From NCBI RefSeq assembly GCF_900103365.1, contig NZ_LT629703.1, positions 5,442,501 to 5,506,500 on the forward strand: a stretch of 64,000 bases of DNA, read 5' to 3'. The first letter of the stretch is position 1, and each line of letters opens with the position of its first letter. A model generated the notes under the pieces. It was not told the origin of the DNA and did no database searches. It saw only the letters and a program-made list of their open reading frames with translations. Source of the stretch: Afipia sp. GAS231 (GTDB lineage: Bacteria; Pseudomonadota; Alphaproteobacteria; Rhizobiales; Xanthobacteraceae). Positions 35,942-45,533 of this stretch are shown here, piece after piece. A program made the translations under genes and the position numbers.

Positions 35942-37120
35942 ATGACGATACATGCACCGAATCCCGCCAACGCCAACATCCTCTGGTTCCTGCCGACCCA
36001 TGGCGACGGCCGCTATCTCGGCACCACGACCGGTGGCCGCGAGGTGAACTTCAACTACCTGCGCCAGATCGCGCAGGCCGCCGATCAACTCGGTTATTTC
36101 GGCGTGCTGCTGCCGACCGGGCGAAGCTGCGAGGACTCCTGGGTGATCGCGTCGGCGGTAGCACCCTGGACCGAGCGCCTGCGCTACCTGGTGGCGGTGC
36201 GGCCGGGTTTGCAGTCGCCGAGCGTCGCCGCGCGCATGACCGCGACACTTGACCGGGTCAGCAACGGACGGTTGCTGGTCAACGTCGTCACCGGCGGCGA
36301 TCCGGTCGAGAACAAGGGCGACGGCATCTTCCTCGGCCACGACGAGCGCTATGAAGTGACGCGCGAGTTCCTCAACGTCTATAGCGACCTGCTCGCGGGC
36401 AAGTCAGTCAATGTCGAAGGCAAGCACATCCGCATCGAGGACGGCCGCCTGTTGTTCCCGCCGGTGCAGTCGCCGCGACCGCCGCTCTATTTCGGCGGCT
36501 CGTCGGACGCCGGCATCGATGTCGCCGTCGATACCGTGGACAAATACCTGACCTGGGGTGAGCCGCCGGCGCAGGTCGCCGAGAAGGTCGAACGCGTGCG
36601 CGCGGTCGCTGCCAAACGCGGGCGCAAGCTGTCGTTCGGCATCCGGCTGCACGTGATCGTGCGCGAAACCAATGCCGAGGCGTGGAAGGCCGCGGACGAA
36701 CTGATTCAGCATGTCACCGACGAAACCGTGGCCTCGGCGCAAAAGATCTTCTCGCGCATGGACTCGGTCGGCCAGCAGCGGATGGCGCAACTGCATGGCG
36801 GCCGCCGCGACAAGCTCGAGATCAGCCCCAACCTCTGGGCCGGCGTCGGCCTGGTCCGCGGCGGCGCGGGCACCGCGCTGGTCGGCGATCCCCAGACCGT
36901 CGCGGCACGAATCAAGGAGTATCAGGATGTCGGCATCGATACCTTCATCCTGTCAGGCTACCCGCATCTCGAGGAAGCCTATCGCTTTGCCGAACTGGTG
37001 TTCCCGCTGCTGTCGCTGGCGCAGCCGAACAATGTGACGCCGATCCGCGTCAACACCGGTCCGTTCGGCGAGACCATCGGTAACGAATATCGTCCGCATA
37101 AACAGGCATCGCAATCATGA
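35942..37120 (+). CDS. ssuD: FMNH2-dependent alkanesulfonate monooxygenase
   Basis: Cleaves alkanesulfonates to aldehyde and sulfite using FMNH2 and O2, providing sulfur when sulfate is short. Length 392 aa is standard. SsuD marks are [16 protein letters not shown] (conserved early His), [17 protein letters not shown] (Cys conserved in SsuD), [19 protein letters not shown], and [16 protein letters not shown]. The stop overlaps the ssuC start (ATGA). FMNH2 would come from the flavin reductase at 38805. Confidence 0.97.
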   Translation: MTIHAPNPANANILWFLPTHGDGRYLGTTTGGREVNFNYLRQIAQAADQLGYFGVLLPTGRSCEDSWVIASAVAPWTERLRYLVAVRPGLQSPSVAARMTATLDRVSNGRLLVNVVTGGDPVENKGDGIFLGHDERYEVTREFLNVYSDLLAGKSVNVEGKHIRIEDGRLLFPPVQSPRPPLYFGGSSDAGIDVAVDTVDKYLTWGEPPAQVAEKVERVRAVAAKRGRKLSFGIRLHVIVRETNAEAWKAADELIQHVTDETVASAQKIFSRMDSVGQQRMAQLHGGRRDKLEISPNLWAGVGLVRGGAGTALVGDPQTVAARIKEYQDVGIDTFILSGYPHLEEAYRFAELVFPLLSLAQPNNVTPIRVNTGPFGETIGNEYRPHKQASQS

Positions 37121-37929
37121 GTCTGATCGAACAACTTCCCCGCATCCGTGGCCGCAACCTGCGCCTGCCACGGGCCGATGGCCTGATCCCCTGGATCGTG
37201 CCGCTCGGCATTCTCCTGGTCTGGCAACTCGCCTGCGTGACCGGATTTGTGCCGGCGCGGGTGTTGCCGGCGCCGAGCGACGTGGCGCTGGCGGGGTGGA
37301 AACTGCTGCTGTCCGGCGAACTCGCGCGCAACATCTGGGTCAGCTTCTGGCGCGCCAGCATCGGCTTCCTGATCGGCGGCGGTATCGGCTTTGCCTTTGG
37401 TTTAGCGAACGGCCTGTCGCAGCTTTCCAGCAAACTGACCGACACCACGCTGCAGATGGTGCGCAATATCCCGCATCTCGCTTTGATCCCGCTGGTGATC
37501 CTGTGGTTCGGGATCGATGAATCGGCAAAACTGTTTTTGGTGGCGCTCGGCGTGTTCTTTCCAATCTATCTCAACACGCTGCACGGCATCCGCACCGTCG
37601 ATCCGCAACTGATCGAAATGGGGCGGATCTACGGGATGAGCGACGGTGAACTGTTCCGCCGGGTGATCTTCCCGGGCGCGCTGCCGTCGATTTTCGTCGG
37701 CCTGCGCTTCGCGCTCGGCATCATGTGGCTGACGCTGATCGTGGCGGAGACCATCGCGGCGTCATCCGGTCTCGGTTACATGGCGATGCAGGCGCGCGAG
37801 TTCATGCTGATCGACGTCGTGGTGCTCTCGATCCTGATCTATGCGCTGCTCGGCAAGCTGGCCGACAGCGCCTCGCGCGCGCTGGAGCGGCTGACGCTGT
37901 CCTGGCATCCGGCCTTTGGGAAACACTGA
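37117..37929 (+). CDS. ssuC: Sulfonate ABC transporter permease SsuC
   Basis: Inner-membrane permease of 270 aa with about six helices. Characteristic parts are [53 protein letters not shown], and the ATPase-contact loop [31 protein letters not shown] (EAA motif). The start overlaps ssuD by 4 bases. ssuB follows 7 bases after the stop. Confidence 0.96.
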   Translation: MSLIEQLPRIRGRNLRLPRADGLIPWIVPLGILLVWQLACVTGFVPARVLPAPSDVALAGWKLLLSGELARNIWVSFWRASIGFLIGGGIGFAFGLANGLSQLSSKLTDTTLQMVRNIPHLALIPLVILWFGIDESAKLFLVALGVFFPIYLNTLHGIRTVDPQLIEMGRIYGMSDGELFRRVIFPGALPSIFVGLRFALGIMWLTLIVAETIAASSGLGYMAMQAREFMLIDVVVLSILIYALLGKLADSASRALERLTLSWHPAFGKH

Positions 37930-37936
37930 GGATATC

Positions 37937-38782
37937 ATGCAGCAAGCTGTTCGTTTCATTTCTCCCGAGGCCGAACTGGTCGAACCCGCGAACTTCGTCG
38001 AACAGGCGCGAGTCGTGCAACGTGGTTCGGAGGGTCAGCCGCGCGGCCTGTCGCTGACCATTCGCGGGCTTCGCAAGTCGTTCGGCGACAACGAGGTGTT
38101 ACGCGGCATCGACCTGCATATTCCCGCGGGCCAGTTCGTCGCCATCGTCGGCCGCAGCGGTTGCGGCAAGAGCACGTTGCTGCGGCTGGTCGCGGGTCTC
38201 GACGCCGTTACTGCCGGCACCATCGCCTTGGGCGAACAGGCGCGGGCGGAGGACATTCGCGTGATGTTTCAGGAGCCGCGGCTGTTGCCTTGGGCACGGG
38301 TGCTCTCGAATGTCGAAGTCGGCCTCGGCCGCGAGCGGAACACAGCCGATGCCCAGGCGCGCGCCGAAAGCGCGCTGGTCGAGGTCGGTCTCGACGACAA
38401 GCGGGCGCAATGGCCGGCGGTGCTGTCCGGCGGCCAGAAGCAGCGCGTCGCGCTGGCGCGGGCGCTGGTCAGCCGGCCCCGTGTGCTGGCGTTCGACGAA
38501 CCGCTCGGCGCGCTCGATGCACTGACGCGGATTTCGATGCAGCGGCTGTTGGAACGGGTCTGGCACGATCAGGCGTTTACCGCGATCCTGGTGACGCATG
38601 ACGTATCGGAAGCGGTTGCGCTGGCCGATCGCGTGCTGGTCATCGAGGACGGCCGTATCGCGCACGACATTAACGTCGATATCCCGCGTCCGCGCCGTCG
38701 CGGCTCGGCCGAACTCGCCGCGCTGGAAGGCTCGATCCTGAAGAACCTGCTGCAAGGCACCGACGATACCTCCGACCTTTAA
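37937..38782 (+). CDS. ssuB: Sulfonate ABC transporter ATPase SsuB
   Basis: ATP-binding subunit, 281 aa. Motifs: Walker [11 protein letters not shown]-loop [14 protein letters not shown] (the LLPW form typical of SsuB/TauB), signature [15 protein letters not shown], Walker [14 protein letters not shown], and switch His in LVTHDVSEA. An N-terminal extension of about 45 residues precedes the ABC domain. ATG 37937 has GAGGA overlapping the ssuC stop; a TTG at 37916 is rejected. Confidence 0.96.
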   Translation: MQQAVRFISPEAELVEPANFVEQARVVQRGSEGQPRGLSLTIRGLRKSFGDNEVLRGIDLHIPAGQFVAIVGRSGCGKSTLLRLVAGLDAVTAGTIALGEQARAEDIRVMFQEPRLLPWARVLSNVEVGLGRERNTADAQARAESALVEVGLDDKRAQWPAVLSGGQKQRVALARALVSRPRVLAFDEPLGALDALTRISMQRLLERVWHDQAFTAILVTHDVSEAVALADRVLVIEDGRIAHDINVDIPRPRRRGSAELAALEGSILKNLLQGTDDTSDL

Positions 38783-38804
38783 GGCTGGACCCAGCGAGGC
38801 TGCC

Positions 38805-39383
38805 ATGAACTCCGTTGTCCGTGATATTGCGATCCCGCGCGAGATCTCTTCGACCGATTTTCGCGGCGCCATGCGTCAGTTGACCGGCGGGGTCAGTGTC
38901 ATCACCGCCGGGCGGGGCAAGGATATTTCCGGCATGACGGTCACGTCGGTGTCGTCGCTGTCGGTCGAGCCGGCGGCGCTGATCGTCAGCATCAACCGGG
39001 AAGCCTCGTCCTGGCCGCTGGTGAAGCGCCACGGCTTTTTCGGCGTCAACATTCTGACGTCGGATCAGGTCGACATTGCCGAGCGCTTTACCGGCAAAGG
39101 TGGGCTGAAGGGCGCCGCACGCTTTGCCGGCGCCGAATGGGTGACGCGGGCCTCCGGCGTGCCGTTGCTGGTCGGCGCGCTGGCGGCGATCGACTGCGAG
39201 GTCGAGGATATCATCGAGCGGCATTCCCACGCGATCGTCATCGGCCGCGTGCTGGACCTGCAGCTCTCGTCGCGCACCGCAGCGCTTGCCTACTGGCAGG
39301 GCCAGTATGTCGCGATCGACCGCGACGAGGACGCCGTGAGGTTGGCCGAGGTCAGCGTACCCAGACCGCGCGCGACGCGATGA
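38805..39383 (+). CDS. Flavin reductase (NADH:FMN) of the HpaC/SsuE-functional type
   Basis: Short-chain flavin reductase-domain protein of 192 aa: FRGAMRQLTGGVSVITAGRG, GMTVTSVSSLSVEPAALIVSINR and FFGVNILTSDQVDIAERF. It is not homologous to classical SsuE (NADPH flavodoxin-like). It sits 22 bases after ssuB, so it most likely reduces FMN for SsuD and perhaps for the LLM enzyme at 31210. Last gene of the ssu operon. Confidence 0.92.
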   Translation: MNSVVRDIAIPREISSTDFRGAMRQLTGGVSVITAGRGKDISGMTVTSVSSLSVEPAALIVSINREASSWPLVKRHGFFGVNILTSDQVDIAERFTGKGGLKGAARFAGAEWVTRASGVPLLVGALAAIDCEVEDIIERHSHAIVIGRVLDLQLSSRTAALAYWQGQYVAIDRDEDAVRLAEVSVPRPRATR

Positions 39384-39489
39384 ACGGCTGAGGCACCCCT
39401 GAAAGTAGCGGCTATGGCGCCAGGTGCGAGGGAGCGTTAGAAGGCTCGTGGCAAATCCTGCCGGAACCTCTGCGTGGAACCACGACCTG

Positions 39490-39645
39490 ATGAAGCGGAT
39501 TGCGACCTGGGCATTTTACGGCGTCGGCGCGCTCGCGATCGCCTATCTCGCGCTCTATGCCTATGCGGTCTTCACCGGGCGCGATCTGCAGCCCGGCGAT
39601 CCCATTCACATTTTTCGCAAGCCGGATGCGCCGAGTTATTCGTGA
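39490..39645 (+). CDS. Small membrane protein, 51 aa
   Basis: Short protein with one N-terminal transmembrane helix (TWAFYGVGALAIAYLALYAYAVF) and a polar tail (GRDLQPGDPIHIFRKPDAPS). The longer reading from 39424 has no site for its start. ATG 39490 is preceded by GGAACCACGACCTG. Not recognised. Confidence 0.5.
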   Translation: MKRIATWAFYGVGALAIAYLALYAYAVFTGRDLQPGDPIHIFRKPDAPSYS

Positions 39646-39671
39646 TTGATAGTCGCAGGCTGTGATGTTTC

Positions 39672-39745
39672 GTCATTCCGGGGCGCGAAGCGAACCCGGA
39701 ATCTCGAGATTCCGGGTTCGATGCTTCGCATCGCCCCGGAATGAC
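39672..39745. repeat. Dispersed palindromic repeat (GTCATTCCGGGGC family)
   Basis: CGTCATTCCGGGGCGCGAAGC at the left and GCATCGCCCCGGAATGACG at the right, with GAACCCGGAATCTCGAGATTCCGGGTTC perfectly palindromic in the middle. Separates the small membrane protein from convergent flbD. Confidence 0.88.
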
Positions 39746-39763
39746 GTTGGAGAGGCGTTGTCG

Positions 39764-41143
39764 CTATCCCGCCGCCGCAAACCGCGCATATTCACCCGAG
39801 CCGGCCGGCGTGATCGGCAAGCCGCCGTCGGCATATTCGTTCAGCTTGTTGCGCAGGGTGCGGATCGAAATGCCCAAAATGTTGGCGGCATGGGTGCGAT
39901 TGCCCAGGCAATGCTTCAGCGTCTCCAGGATCAAATCGCGTTCGACGTCGGCAACGGTACGGCCGACGAGGGCGCGGGTGACCTGCTCAGCGGCGAAGGT
40001 GGCATGCGCCACCGCGGGCGCGGTCTTGGCGAGGTCGAGACGGTCGCCGTCGGGCGTCAGGATGGCGTCGGCGCCGATCTCGTCCCCCTGCGCCATCAGC
40101 ACCGAGCGGTGCATGGTGTTTTCCAACTCGCGCACGTTGCCCTGCCAGCGGTTGGCGCTGAGCACCCGCCGGGCGTCGGCGGAAATCGGCCGCAGCGGCA
40201 CGCCGTTGGCTTCGGCATATTTCTTGGCGAAGTGCTGCGCCAGTTCGAGAATGTCGGCCGGGCGTTCGCGCAGCGGCGGGATCTTCAGGTTGACGACGTT
40301 GAGACGGAACAGCAGATCCTCGCGGAAAGTGCCTTCGCGCACGGCGTCGGCGAGGTTGCGGTTCGAGGTCGCGATGATGCGGATGTCGACCGGGACCGGC
40401 TTGGTGCCGCCGACGCGGTCGATCACGCGCTCCTGGATCGCGCGCAACAGTTTGGATTGCAGCCGCACGTCCATTTCGGAGATTTCGTCGAGCAGCAGCG
40501 TGCCGCCGGTGGCTTCCTCGAACTTGCCGATGCGGCGCGCCACGGCACCGGTGAAGGCGCCCTTTTCGTGGCCGAACAGTTCGGACTCCAGGAGGTGCTC
40601 GGGGATCGCCGCGCAGTTGATCGAGATGAAGGGCTTCTTGGCGCGGGTGGAGCGGGTGTGGACATAGCGCGCCAGCACTTCCTTGCCGGTGCCGGACTCG
40701 CCGGTGATCATCACAGAGGCGTCCGAGCCGGCGATCTGCTGCGCCAGCTTGATCACCTTGCCCATGGCTTCGTCGCGGTAGACGAGGTCACGGGAATCGT
40801 TGGCGACGGCGGCCAGTACGGCGGCGATCAGTTCCGGATCGGGCGGCAGCGGGATGTATTCCTTGGCGCCGGCATGGATCGCGGCGACCGCGGCGCGGGC
40901 GTCGTTGGTGATGCCGCAGGCCACGATCGGCACGTGGATGTGTTCGGCTTCGAGCCGCATCACCAGGTCGCGAATGTCGAGGGCGACGTCGACCAGCAGC
41001 AGATCGGCGCCCTTGCCGCTGCGCAGCACGGCCATCGCCTGCTCGATCGCCTCGGCGTGGGTCACCGAGGCCCCGTTGTCCATCGCGATCTTGGTGGCCG
41101 TGGTGAGCTGGCCCTTCAATGTGCCAACGATGAGAAGCCGCAT
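39764..41143 (-). CDS. flbD: Sigma-54-dependent flagellar regulator FlbD
   Basis: Enhancer-binding activator of class III/IV flagellar genes, 459 aa. The receiver-like N-terminus starts MRLLIVG without the usual acidic pair, though an Asp is present near residue 52. AAA+ domain: Walker A GESGTGKE (148-155), GAFTGA sigma-54 contact loop, LLLDEISEMD, and NVRELEN. The C-terminal Fis-type helix-turn-helix is NRTHAANILGISIRTLRNKL. Caulobacter FlbD works with FliX and sigma-54. Last gene of the fliF-fliG-fliH-fliN-flbD run. Confidence 0.96.
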   Translation of the reverse strand: MRLLIVGTLKGQLTTATKIAMDNGASVTHAEAIEQAMAVLRSGKGADLLLVDVALDIRDLVMRLEAEHIHVPIVACGITNDARAAVAAIHAGAKEYIPLPPDPELIAAVLAAVANDSRDLVYRDEAMGKVIKLAQQIAGSDASVMITGESGTGKEVLARYVHTRSTRAKKPFISINCAAIPEHLLESELFGHEKGAFTGAVARRIGKFEEATGGTLLLDEISEMDVRLQSKLLRAIQERVIDRVGGTKPVPVDIRIIATSNRNLADAVREGTFREDLLFRLNVVNLKIPPLRERPADILELAQHFAKKYAEANGVPLRPISADARRVLSANRWQGNVRELENTMHRSVLMAQGDEIGADAILTPDGDRLDLAKTAPAVAHATFAAEQVTRALVGRTVADVERDLILETLKHCLGNRTHAANILGISIRTLRNKLNEYADGGLPITPAGSGEYARFAAAG

Positions 41144-41197
41144 GTTTATCTCCTGTTCGTCTGGTGCGCGCCTGTTACGCGCGGATCGCCAAAATTG

Positions 41198-41548
41198 TTA
41201 GGTTCGTTCTGCCTTGATGATTTCGGTCATGGTGACGCCGAGCTTGTCTTCCACCAGAACCACTTCGCCGCGCGCCACCAGGCGGTTGTTGACGTAGATG
41301 TCGATGGCTTCACCGACGCGGCGGTCGAGTTCGAGCACGGTGCCGGGTCCGAGCTTCAGGAGCTCGCCGACGTCCATCTTGGAACGGCCGAGCACGGCCG
41401 AGACCTGCACCGGAACGTCGAAGACGGCTTCGAGGTCGGCCGCGATCCGCGAGGCCTGTTCGTCCTCGTTGTAGGCCAGATCGTCGACCGGTGCCGTGTC
41501 CGCCGCGTTGAGATCGGGAAGCGGTACGTGAGTATCGGTGTCGCTCAT
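41198..41548 (-). CDS. fliN: Flagellar motor switch protein FliN
   Basis: C-ring switch component of 116 aa. An acidic N-terminal ~35 residues is followed by the SpoA domain: VFDVPVQVSAVLGRSKMDVGELLKLGPGTVLELDRRVGEAIDIYVNNRLVARGEVVLVEDKLGVTMTEI, complete to the C-terminus. It lies 19 bases downstream of fliH and 54 bases before flbD on the minus strand. Confidence 0.97.
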   Translation of the reverse strand: MSDTDTHVPLPDLNAADTAPVDDLAYNEDEQASRIAADLEAVFDVPVQVSAVLGRSKMDVGELLKLGPGTVLELDRRVGEAIDIYVNNRLVARGEVVLVEDKLGVTMTEIIKAERT

Positions 41549-41567
41549 GGTTCAGTCCTCATGGCCC

Positions 41568-42194
41568 TCAACTTCCGGCCTGATGGCGGGACGCCATATA
41601 GCGCCCGACAAGTTCGCTGATCTTGGCTTCGATAGTGGCGCGCTCCAGCACCACGCCGCCGTCGGCCCATTCGATTCGGCAGTCGCCGCTGGCGATGCCA
41701 GGCTCGGCCAGAATGACGAGCCGGCCTTCGAAGCCGCACTGGGAGGCGAGCCGCTCGATCTTGTCGCGCGCGGCCTCGTAGAGCTGATCGTTGATGCGCA
41801 CCACCAGATGCGGCGTCGCGACCAGATGCGAGAAGCAGTCGCTCACCAGCGCGGTGATCTCGGCGATCGGCTCGCGGGAAACCAGTTCGTCGCACAGCTT
41901 GCGCGCCACCGCGACCGCGACGTCGACGGCCTCGGTCTCCATCCGGGTTTCGATGCCGGAAAAGCGCGACGCGATGCCCTTGATGGCGATGCCGATTTCC
42001 TCGAGCGCCAGCGCCGCGCGGCGGTCGCTTTCCGCCTTGGCCTCGCGCTGGGCGGCGTCGTAGCCGGCGCGATAGGCGCGGGCTTCGGCGGTGGCGATCT
42101 TCTCCGCGATCTCGGCGGCCGTCGCGGCACGCTCGCGCGCCTTGTCGGGCGCCCCGAAGTCCATGTCGAACAGGAATTTTGCAGGTGCTGCCAT
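41568..42194 (-). CDS. fliH: Flagellar assembly protein FliH
   Basis: Regulator of the FliI export ATPase, 208 aa. The protein begins [19 protein letters not shown], as alphaproteobacterial FliH proteins do. A coiled-coil middle follows (EKIATAEARAYRAGYDAAQREAKAE), then a C-terminal globular domain with LASQCGFEGRLVILAEPGIASGDCRIEWADGGV. The start overlaps the fliG stop (ATGA). FliI itself is not in the window. Confidence 0.92.
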   Translation of the reverse strand: MAAPAKFLFDMDFGAPDKARERAATAAEIAEKIATAEARAYRAGYDAAQREAKAESDRRAALALEEIGIAIKGIASRFSGIETRMETEAVDVAVAVARKLCDELVSREPIAEITALVSDCFSHLVATPHLVVRINDQLYEAARDKIERLASQCGFEGRLVILAEPGIASGDCRIEWADGGVVLERATIEAKISELVGRYMASRHQAGS

Positions 42195-43279
42195 CAGTAC
42201 ACCAGCTCGTCGTCGGCACGGTTCTTGGTCAGGGTGATTTCGCCCTTGGCGGCCATATCCTTGGCGAGGTTGACGAGCAGCGCCTGCGCCTCGTCGACGT
42301 CGCGCAACCGCACCGGTCCCATCGCGGCCATGTCGTCCATCAGCATCTTGCCGGCGCGCGAGGACATGTTGCCGAGGAAGAAGCTGCGCACTTCCTCGTT
42401 GGCGCTCTTCAGCGCGATGCCGAGCTTGTCCTTGTCGATATTGCGCATCAGCGTCTGCGCCGAGGCGGAGTCGAGCTTGATCAGGTCGTCGAAGGTGAAC
42501 ATCAGCGCCTTGATGCGCTCCGCGGATTCGCGGTTTTCCTCTTCCAGCGAGGTGATGAAGCGGGTTTCGGTCTGGCGGTCGAAATTGTTGAAGATTTCGG
42601 CCATCACTTCATGGGCATCACGGCGGCGGGTTTGCGACAGGTTGGACATGAATTCGGTGCGCAGCGTCTGCTCGACACGCTCGATCACTTCCTTCTGCAC
42701 CGCTTCCATCTTCAGCATGCGGGCGACCACGTCGAGTGCCAGGTCCTCGGGCAGGATCGCGAGCACGCGGGCAGCGTGTTCCGGCTTCAGTTTCGACAGC
42801 ACCACGGCGATGGTCTGCGGGTATTCGTTCTTGAGATAGTTGGCGAGCACCTCTTCCTGGACGTTGGAGAGCTTCTCCCACATGTTGCGGCCGGCGGGGC
42901 CGCGAATTTCATCCATGATGCCGGTGACGCGCTCTGACGGCAGATATTGCTGCAGCAGCCGTTCGGTGGCGTCGAAAGTTCCCATCAGCGCGCCGGATGC
43001 CGACATGCGGGAAACGAATTCGAGCATGAGGTCCTCGACCACCTCGGCCTCGACGTTGCCGAGCGTCGACATGTGGATCGACAATTCGCGAACCTCGTCG
43101 TCGTCGAGCAGCGACCAGACCTTGCCGCCATATTTTTCGCCCAGCGCCAGCATCAGGATGGCGGCGCGCTTCGGGCCGCTCAGCGGCTTGCCCTTGGGCC
43201 GGGTGGCCTGACGGCTCGCCAGCGCCGAGATGACGGTGGTGATGTCGTTGGCGTTGGTGGTTTGCGGGACGGCTGCCAT
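42194..43279 (-). CDS. fliG: Flagellar motor switch protein FliG
   Basis: C-ring torque-generating protein of 361 aa. The N-terminal FliF-binding domain has [18 protein letters not shown]. The middle EHPQT-equivalent is [27 protein letters not shown]. The C-terminal torque helix [31 protein letters not shown] has the conserved charged residues, and ends with [17 protein letters not shown]. Overlaps fliH by 4 bases and follows fliF by 6 bases. Confidence 0.97.
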   Translation of the reverse strand: MAAVPQTTNANDITTVISALASRQATRPKGKPLSGPKRAAILMLALGEKYGGKVWSLLDDDEVRELSIHMSTLGNVEAEVVEDLMLEFVSRMSASGALMGTFDATERLLQQYLPSERVTGIMDEIRGPAGRNMWEKLSNVQEEVLANYLKNEYPQTIAVVLSKLKPEHAARVLAILPEDLALDVVARMLKMEAVQKEVIERVEQTLRTEFMSNLSQTRRRDAHEVMAEIFNNFDRQTETRFITSLEEENRESAERIKALMFTFDDLIKLDSASAQTLMRNIDKDKLGIALKSANEEVRSFFLGNMSSRAGKMLMDDMAAMGPVRLRDVDEAQALLVNLAKDMAAKGEITLTKNRADDELVY

Positions 43280-43285
43280 GTCGGA

Positions 43286-44887
43286 TTACTCGGCGGGTTC
43301 GGTCAGCCATTGACGAACAATGGATGCGGTTTCGTTGGGATTGCGTTCGGCCAGTTCGCCGACCCGGTGCACGGCCTGGGCGTGAACCTGGCCCTGAACC
43401 TGGGCGACGTCGATCAGCGATACGGGAAGCAGCGCCTGACCGGCCGCGCCGTCCGCGCTGCCGTCGGTCAGGGCCGGCGCGGCTTCGCTGGTCAGCGCTG
43501 GCACGACTTCGGCGGCGAGGATGCGCTTGACCAGCGGCCGGATCACCATGAACAGCACCACGAGGCCGAGCAGCATCATGACGCCGAGCTCGATGACGTA
43601 CATGACGTCATCCTTGGTGAATTGCAGCATGCCGAGCAGGCCGGTCGGCTCCACGACCGGGGGCACGGACGGGGCCTCGGCAAAGCGAAGGTTGACGACC
43701 TCGACCTGGTCGCCGCGCTTCTGGTCGAAGCCGATCGCCGAGCGAACCAGGGTGGCGATGCGGTCCAGCTGCTCCTTGCTGCGGTCCGCATAGACCATCT
43801 CGCCTTTTTCGTTCTTGGTATAGGCGCCGTCGACCAGCACGGCGACCGAGATCTTGTTGACCCTTCCGACCTCGGTGACTTCGGTCTTGGTGATGCGCGA
43901 AATCTCGTAATTGTTGGTTTCTTCGCTCTTCTTGCTCTGGTCGCGGGCGGCCGGGCCGCTATTGGCCTGGTTGCCGGGCAATTCGTTATTGACCGTCACC
44001 TGGCCGTTGTTCTCGGCGGTGGCGGAAGATTCCTCGCGGCTCTGGCTGGAGCGCAGCACCCGGCCCTCCGGATCGAACTTGTCCGAGGTCTGGGTGATCT
44101 TGTTGTAGTCGAAATCGGCGGTGAGCTGGACCCGGGCGCGGCCCTGGCCGACCACCGAGGAGACGATGCCCTCGACCTCGTTGCGCATCCGCTTTTCGAA
44201 CGCGGAGCGGCGCTCGTCGCCGGCCGTGCTTTCATTGTCGCCGCCGGCGCCGTCGGCCAGCAGCCGGCCGCCCTCGTCGACGATCGATACCCGTTGCGGC
44301 TTCAGCCCGTTGACGGCGGAGGCGACCACATGGCGGATGGCGCGGATTTGTGCCGGCTCGAGGCTGCCGCGGACCCGGACCACGATCGAGGCCGACGGCT
44401 CCGGGGTTTCGCGCGAAAACAGCGGCCGTTCCGGCAGCACCAGATGGACGCGGGCGGCCTGGATCTTGTCGATGGCACGGATGGTGCGGGCAAGTTCGCC
44501 CTCCAGCGCGCGCAAATGATTGATGTTCTGGACGAAGCTGGTGGTGCCGAGGGCGTCGGACTTGTCGAAAATCTCGTAGCCGACGCCGCCGCCCTTGGGC
44601 AGGTTGCTTTCGGCCAGCTTCATCCGCAGCCGGGTGACCTTGTCCTTGGGCACCATGATCACGGCGCCCTCGTTGCGAAGTTCGAAGGGGATCGCCTGGC
44701 GTTCCAGGTCCTTGATGATGCTGGAGGAGTCTTCGGCGGTCAGGTCGGTGAACAGGGTGGTCATCTGCGGCGTCGTGACGCGCATGATGACGAACGCAAA
44801 GAAGGCGACCAGCGCGGTTGTGACCGCGATCATGGCCATCAGCCGCGAGGCACCGAGACTTCGCAGGAAAGCAACGAGACTTTGCAC
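43286..44887 (-). CDS. fliF: Flagellar MS-ring protein FliF
   Basis: Builds the membrane-embedded MS ring, about 533 aa. Transmembrane helix 1 is near residues 15-35 (MAMIAVTTALVAFFAFVIM). Then come the PrgK/YscJ-type ring domains (MTTLFTDLTAEDSSSIIKDLE, LPERPLFSRETPEPSASIVVRV), a disordered segment, helix 2 (VIELGVMMLLGLVVLFMVI), and a FliG-binding tail VRQWLTEP. No ATG fits. GTG 44887 (with GGGGG 7 bases upstream) or TTG 44890 is chosen; the longer TTG 44941 adds 18 residues. Confidence 0.93.
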   Translation of the reverse strand: MQSLVAFLRSLGASRLMAMIAVTTALVAFFAFVIMRVTTPQMTTLFTDLTAEDSSSIIKDLERQAIPFELRNEGAVIMVPKDKVTRLRMKLAESNLPKGGGVGYEIFDKSDALGTTSFVQNINHLRALEGELARTIRAIDKIQAARVHLVLPERPLFSRETPEPSASIVVRVRGSLEPAQIRAIRHVVASAVNGLKPQRVSIVDEGGRLLADGAGGDNESTAGDERRSAFEKRMRNEVEGIVSSVVGQGRARVQLTADFDYNKITQTSDKFDPEGRVLRSSQSREESSATAENNGQVTVNNELPGNQANSGPAARDQSKKSEETNNYEISRITKTEVTEVGRVNKISVAVLVDGAYTKNEKGEMVYADRSKEQLDRIATLVRSAIGFDQKRGDQVEVVNLRFAEAPSVPPVVEPTGLLGMLQFTKDDVMYVIELGVMMLLGLVVLFMVIRPLVKRILAAEVVPALTSEAAPALTDGSADGAAGQALLPVSLIDVAQVQGQVHAQAVHRVGELAERNPNETASIVRQWLTEPAE

Positions 44888-44970
44888 CAACTGCCCCCAG
44901 GGATTCGGACCCAAGATTCGTATCGGGGACCGACTGGGCAATTATTGCCTAGGTGATGGTTTCCATATGG

Positions 44971-44984
44971 TTAACGAAGGTTAA
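44971..44984 (-). promoter_or_regulatory. CtrA-like box upstream of fliF
   Basis: On the minus strand the sequence reads TTAACCTTCGTTAACCAT: TTAA-N6-TTAA with two TTAACC half-sites. The CtrA consensus is TTAA-N7-TTAA, so spacing is one base short, but TTAACCAT is the classic half-site. It lies about 85-100 bases before the fliF start, after the sciP terminator. Confidence 0.55.
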
Positions 44985-45008
44985 GAACGGCGACGAAAGT
45001 TCGGCATG

Positions 45009-45042
45009 AAAAAAACCGGCTTCACAAAGCGAAGCCGGTTTT
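45009..45042 (-). terminator. Rho-independent terminator of sciP
   Basis: AAAAACCGGCTTC, loop ACAAAGC, GAAGCCGGTTTT: perfect 12-bp stem. On the minus strand it is followed by seven T residues, 27 bases after the sciP stop. It isolates sciP transcription from the fliF operon. Confidence 0.9.
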
Positions 45043-45068
45043 CATCAAATCTTTCGGTTCAGGCGAGC

Positions 45069-45344
45069 TTACTGGCGATATTGCTGGATCCGGGTGGTCC
45101 GCAAGCCGGCCAGGCCATGCTGATCGATGGAAAACTGCCAAGACAGGAACTCGTCCACCGTCAGCGTGTAGCGGCTGCAAGCCTCCTCAAGGGAGAGCAG
45201 GCCGCCGCGAACTGCGGCAACGACTTCGGCCTTGCGGCGGATGACCCACCGTTTGGTTCCGGGCGCGGGCAAGTCCGCAATTGTTAACGGACTGCCGTCA
45301 GGCCCGATGACGTATTTTACCCTCGGGCGATGGGGTTCTGTCAT
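45069..45344 (-). CDS. sciP: CtrA inhibitor SciP (DUF1153)
   Basis: Small helix-turn-helix protein of 91 aa that in Caulobacter binds DNA-bound CtrA and represses CtrA-dependent genes. The DUF1153 pattern is complete: RVKYVIGPDGSPLTIADLPAPGTKRWVIRRKAEVV, GLLSLEEACSRYTLTVDEFLSWQ, and HGLAGLRTTRIQQYR. ATG 45344 is chosen; seven residues of the longest reading are dropped. It lies directly upstream of a CtrA-like box and the fliF operon. Confidence 0.95.
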   Translation of the reverse strand: MTEPHRPRVKYVIGPDGSPLTIADLPAPGTKRWVIRRKAEVVAAVRGGLLSLEEACSRYTLTVDEFLSWQFSIDQHGLAGLRTTRIQQYRQ

Positions 45345-45464
45345 GGCGTACTCACAAACTCTCAACCACTGAACTCACGGTAACAACCTACGCCCCGCAA
45401 CTTAAAATTTGCCTAAGCCCAAGCCTCCAATACGAATCTCCTTGAAATGGCCCGGAACGCATTC

Positions 45465-45483
45465 GGCCCGGCAATGCCGGGCC
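45465..45483 (-). terminator. GC-rich hairpin after flgD
   Basis: GGCCCGGC-AAT-GCCGGGCC, perfect 8-bp stem with a three-base loop, 50 bases past the flgD stop on the minus strand. No T-run, so termination efficiency is uncertain. Confidence 0.45.
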
Positions 45484-45533
45484 GAGCCTGTCTGGGTGGT
45501 GTTGAGGGGGGGCGCTGCCGGTCTGGCGGCCGG

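Noticed and set aside
42947..44956. 669-residue plus-strand ORF opposite fliF and fliG
   Set aside because: Antisense shadow; FliF and FliG are unmistakable on the minus strand.
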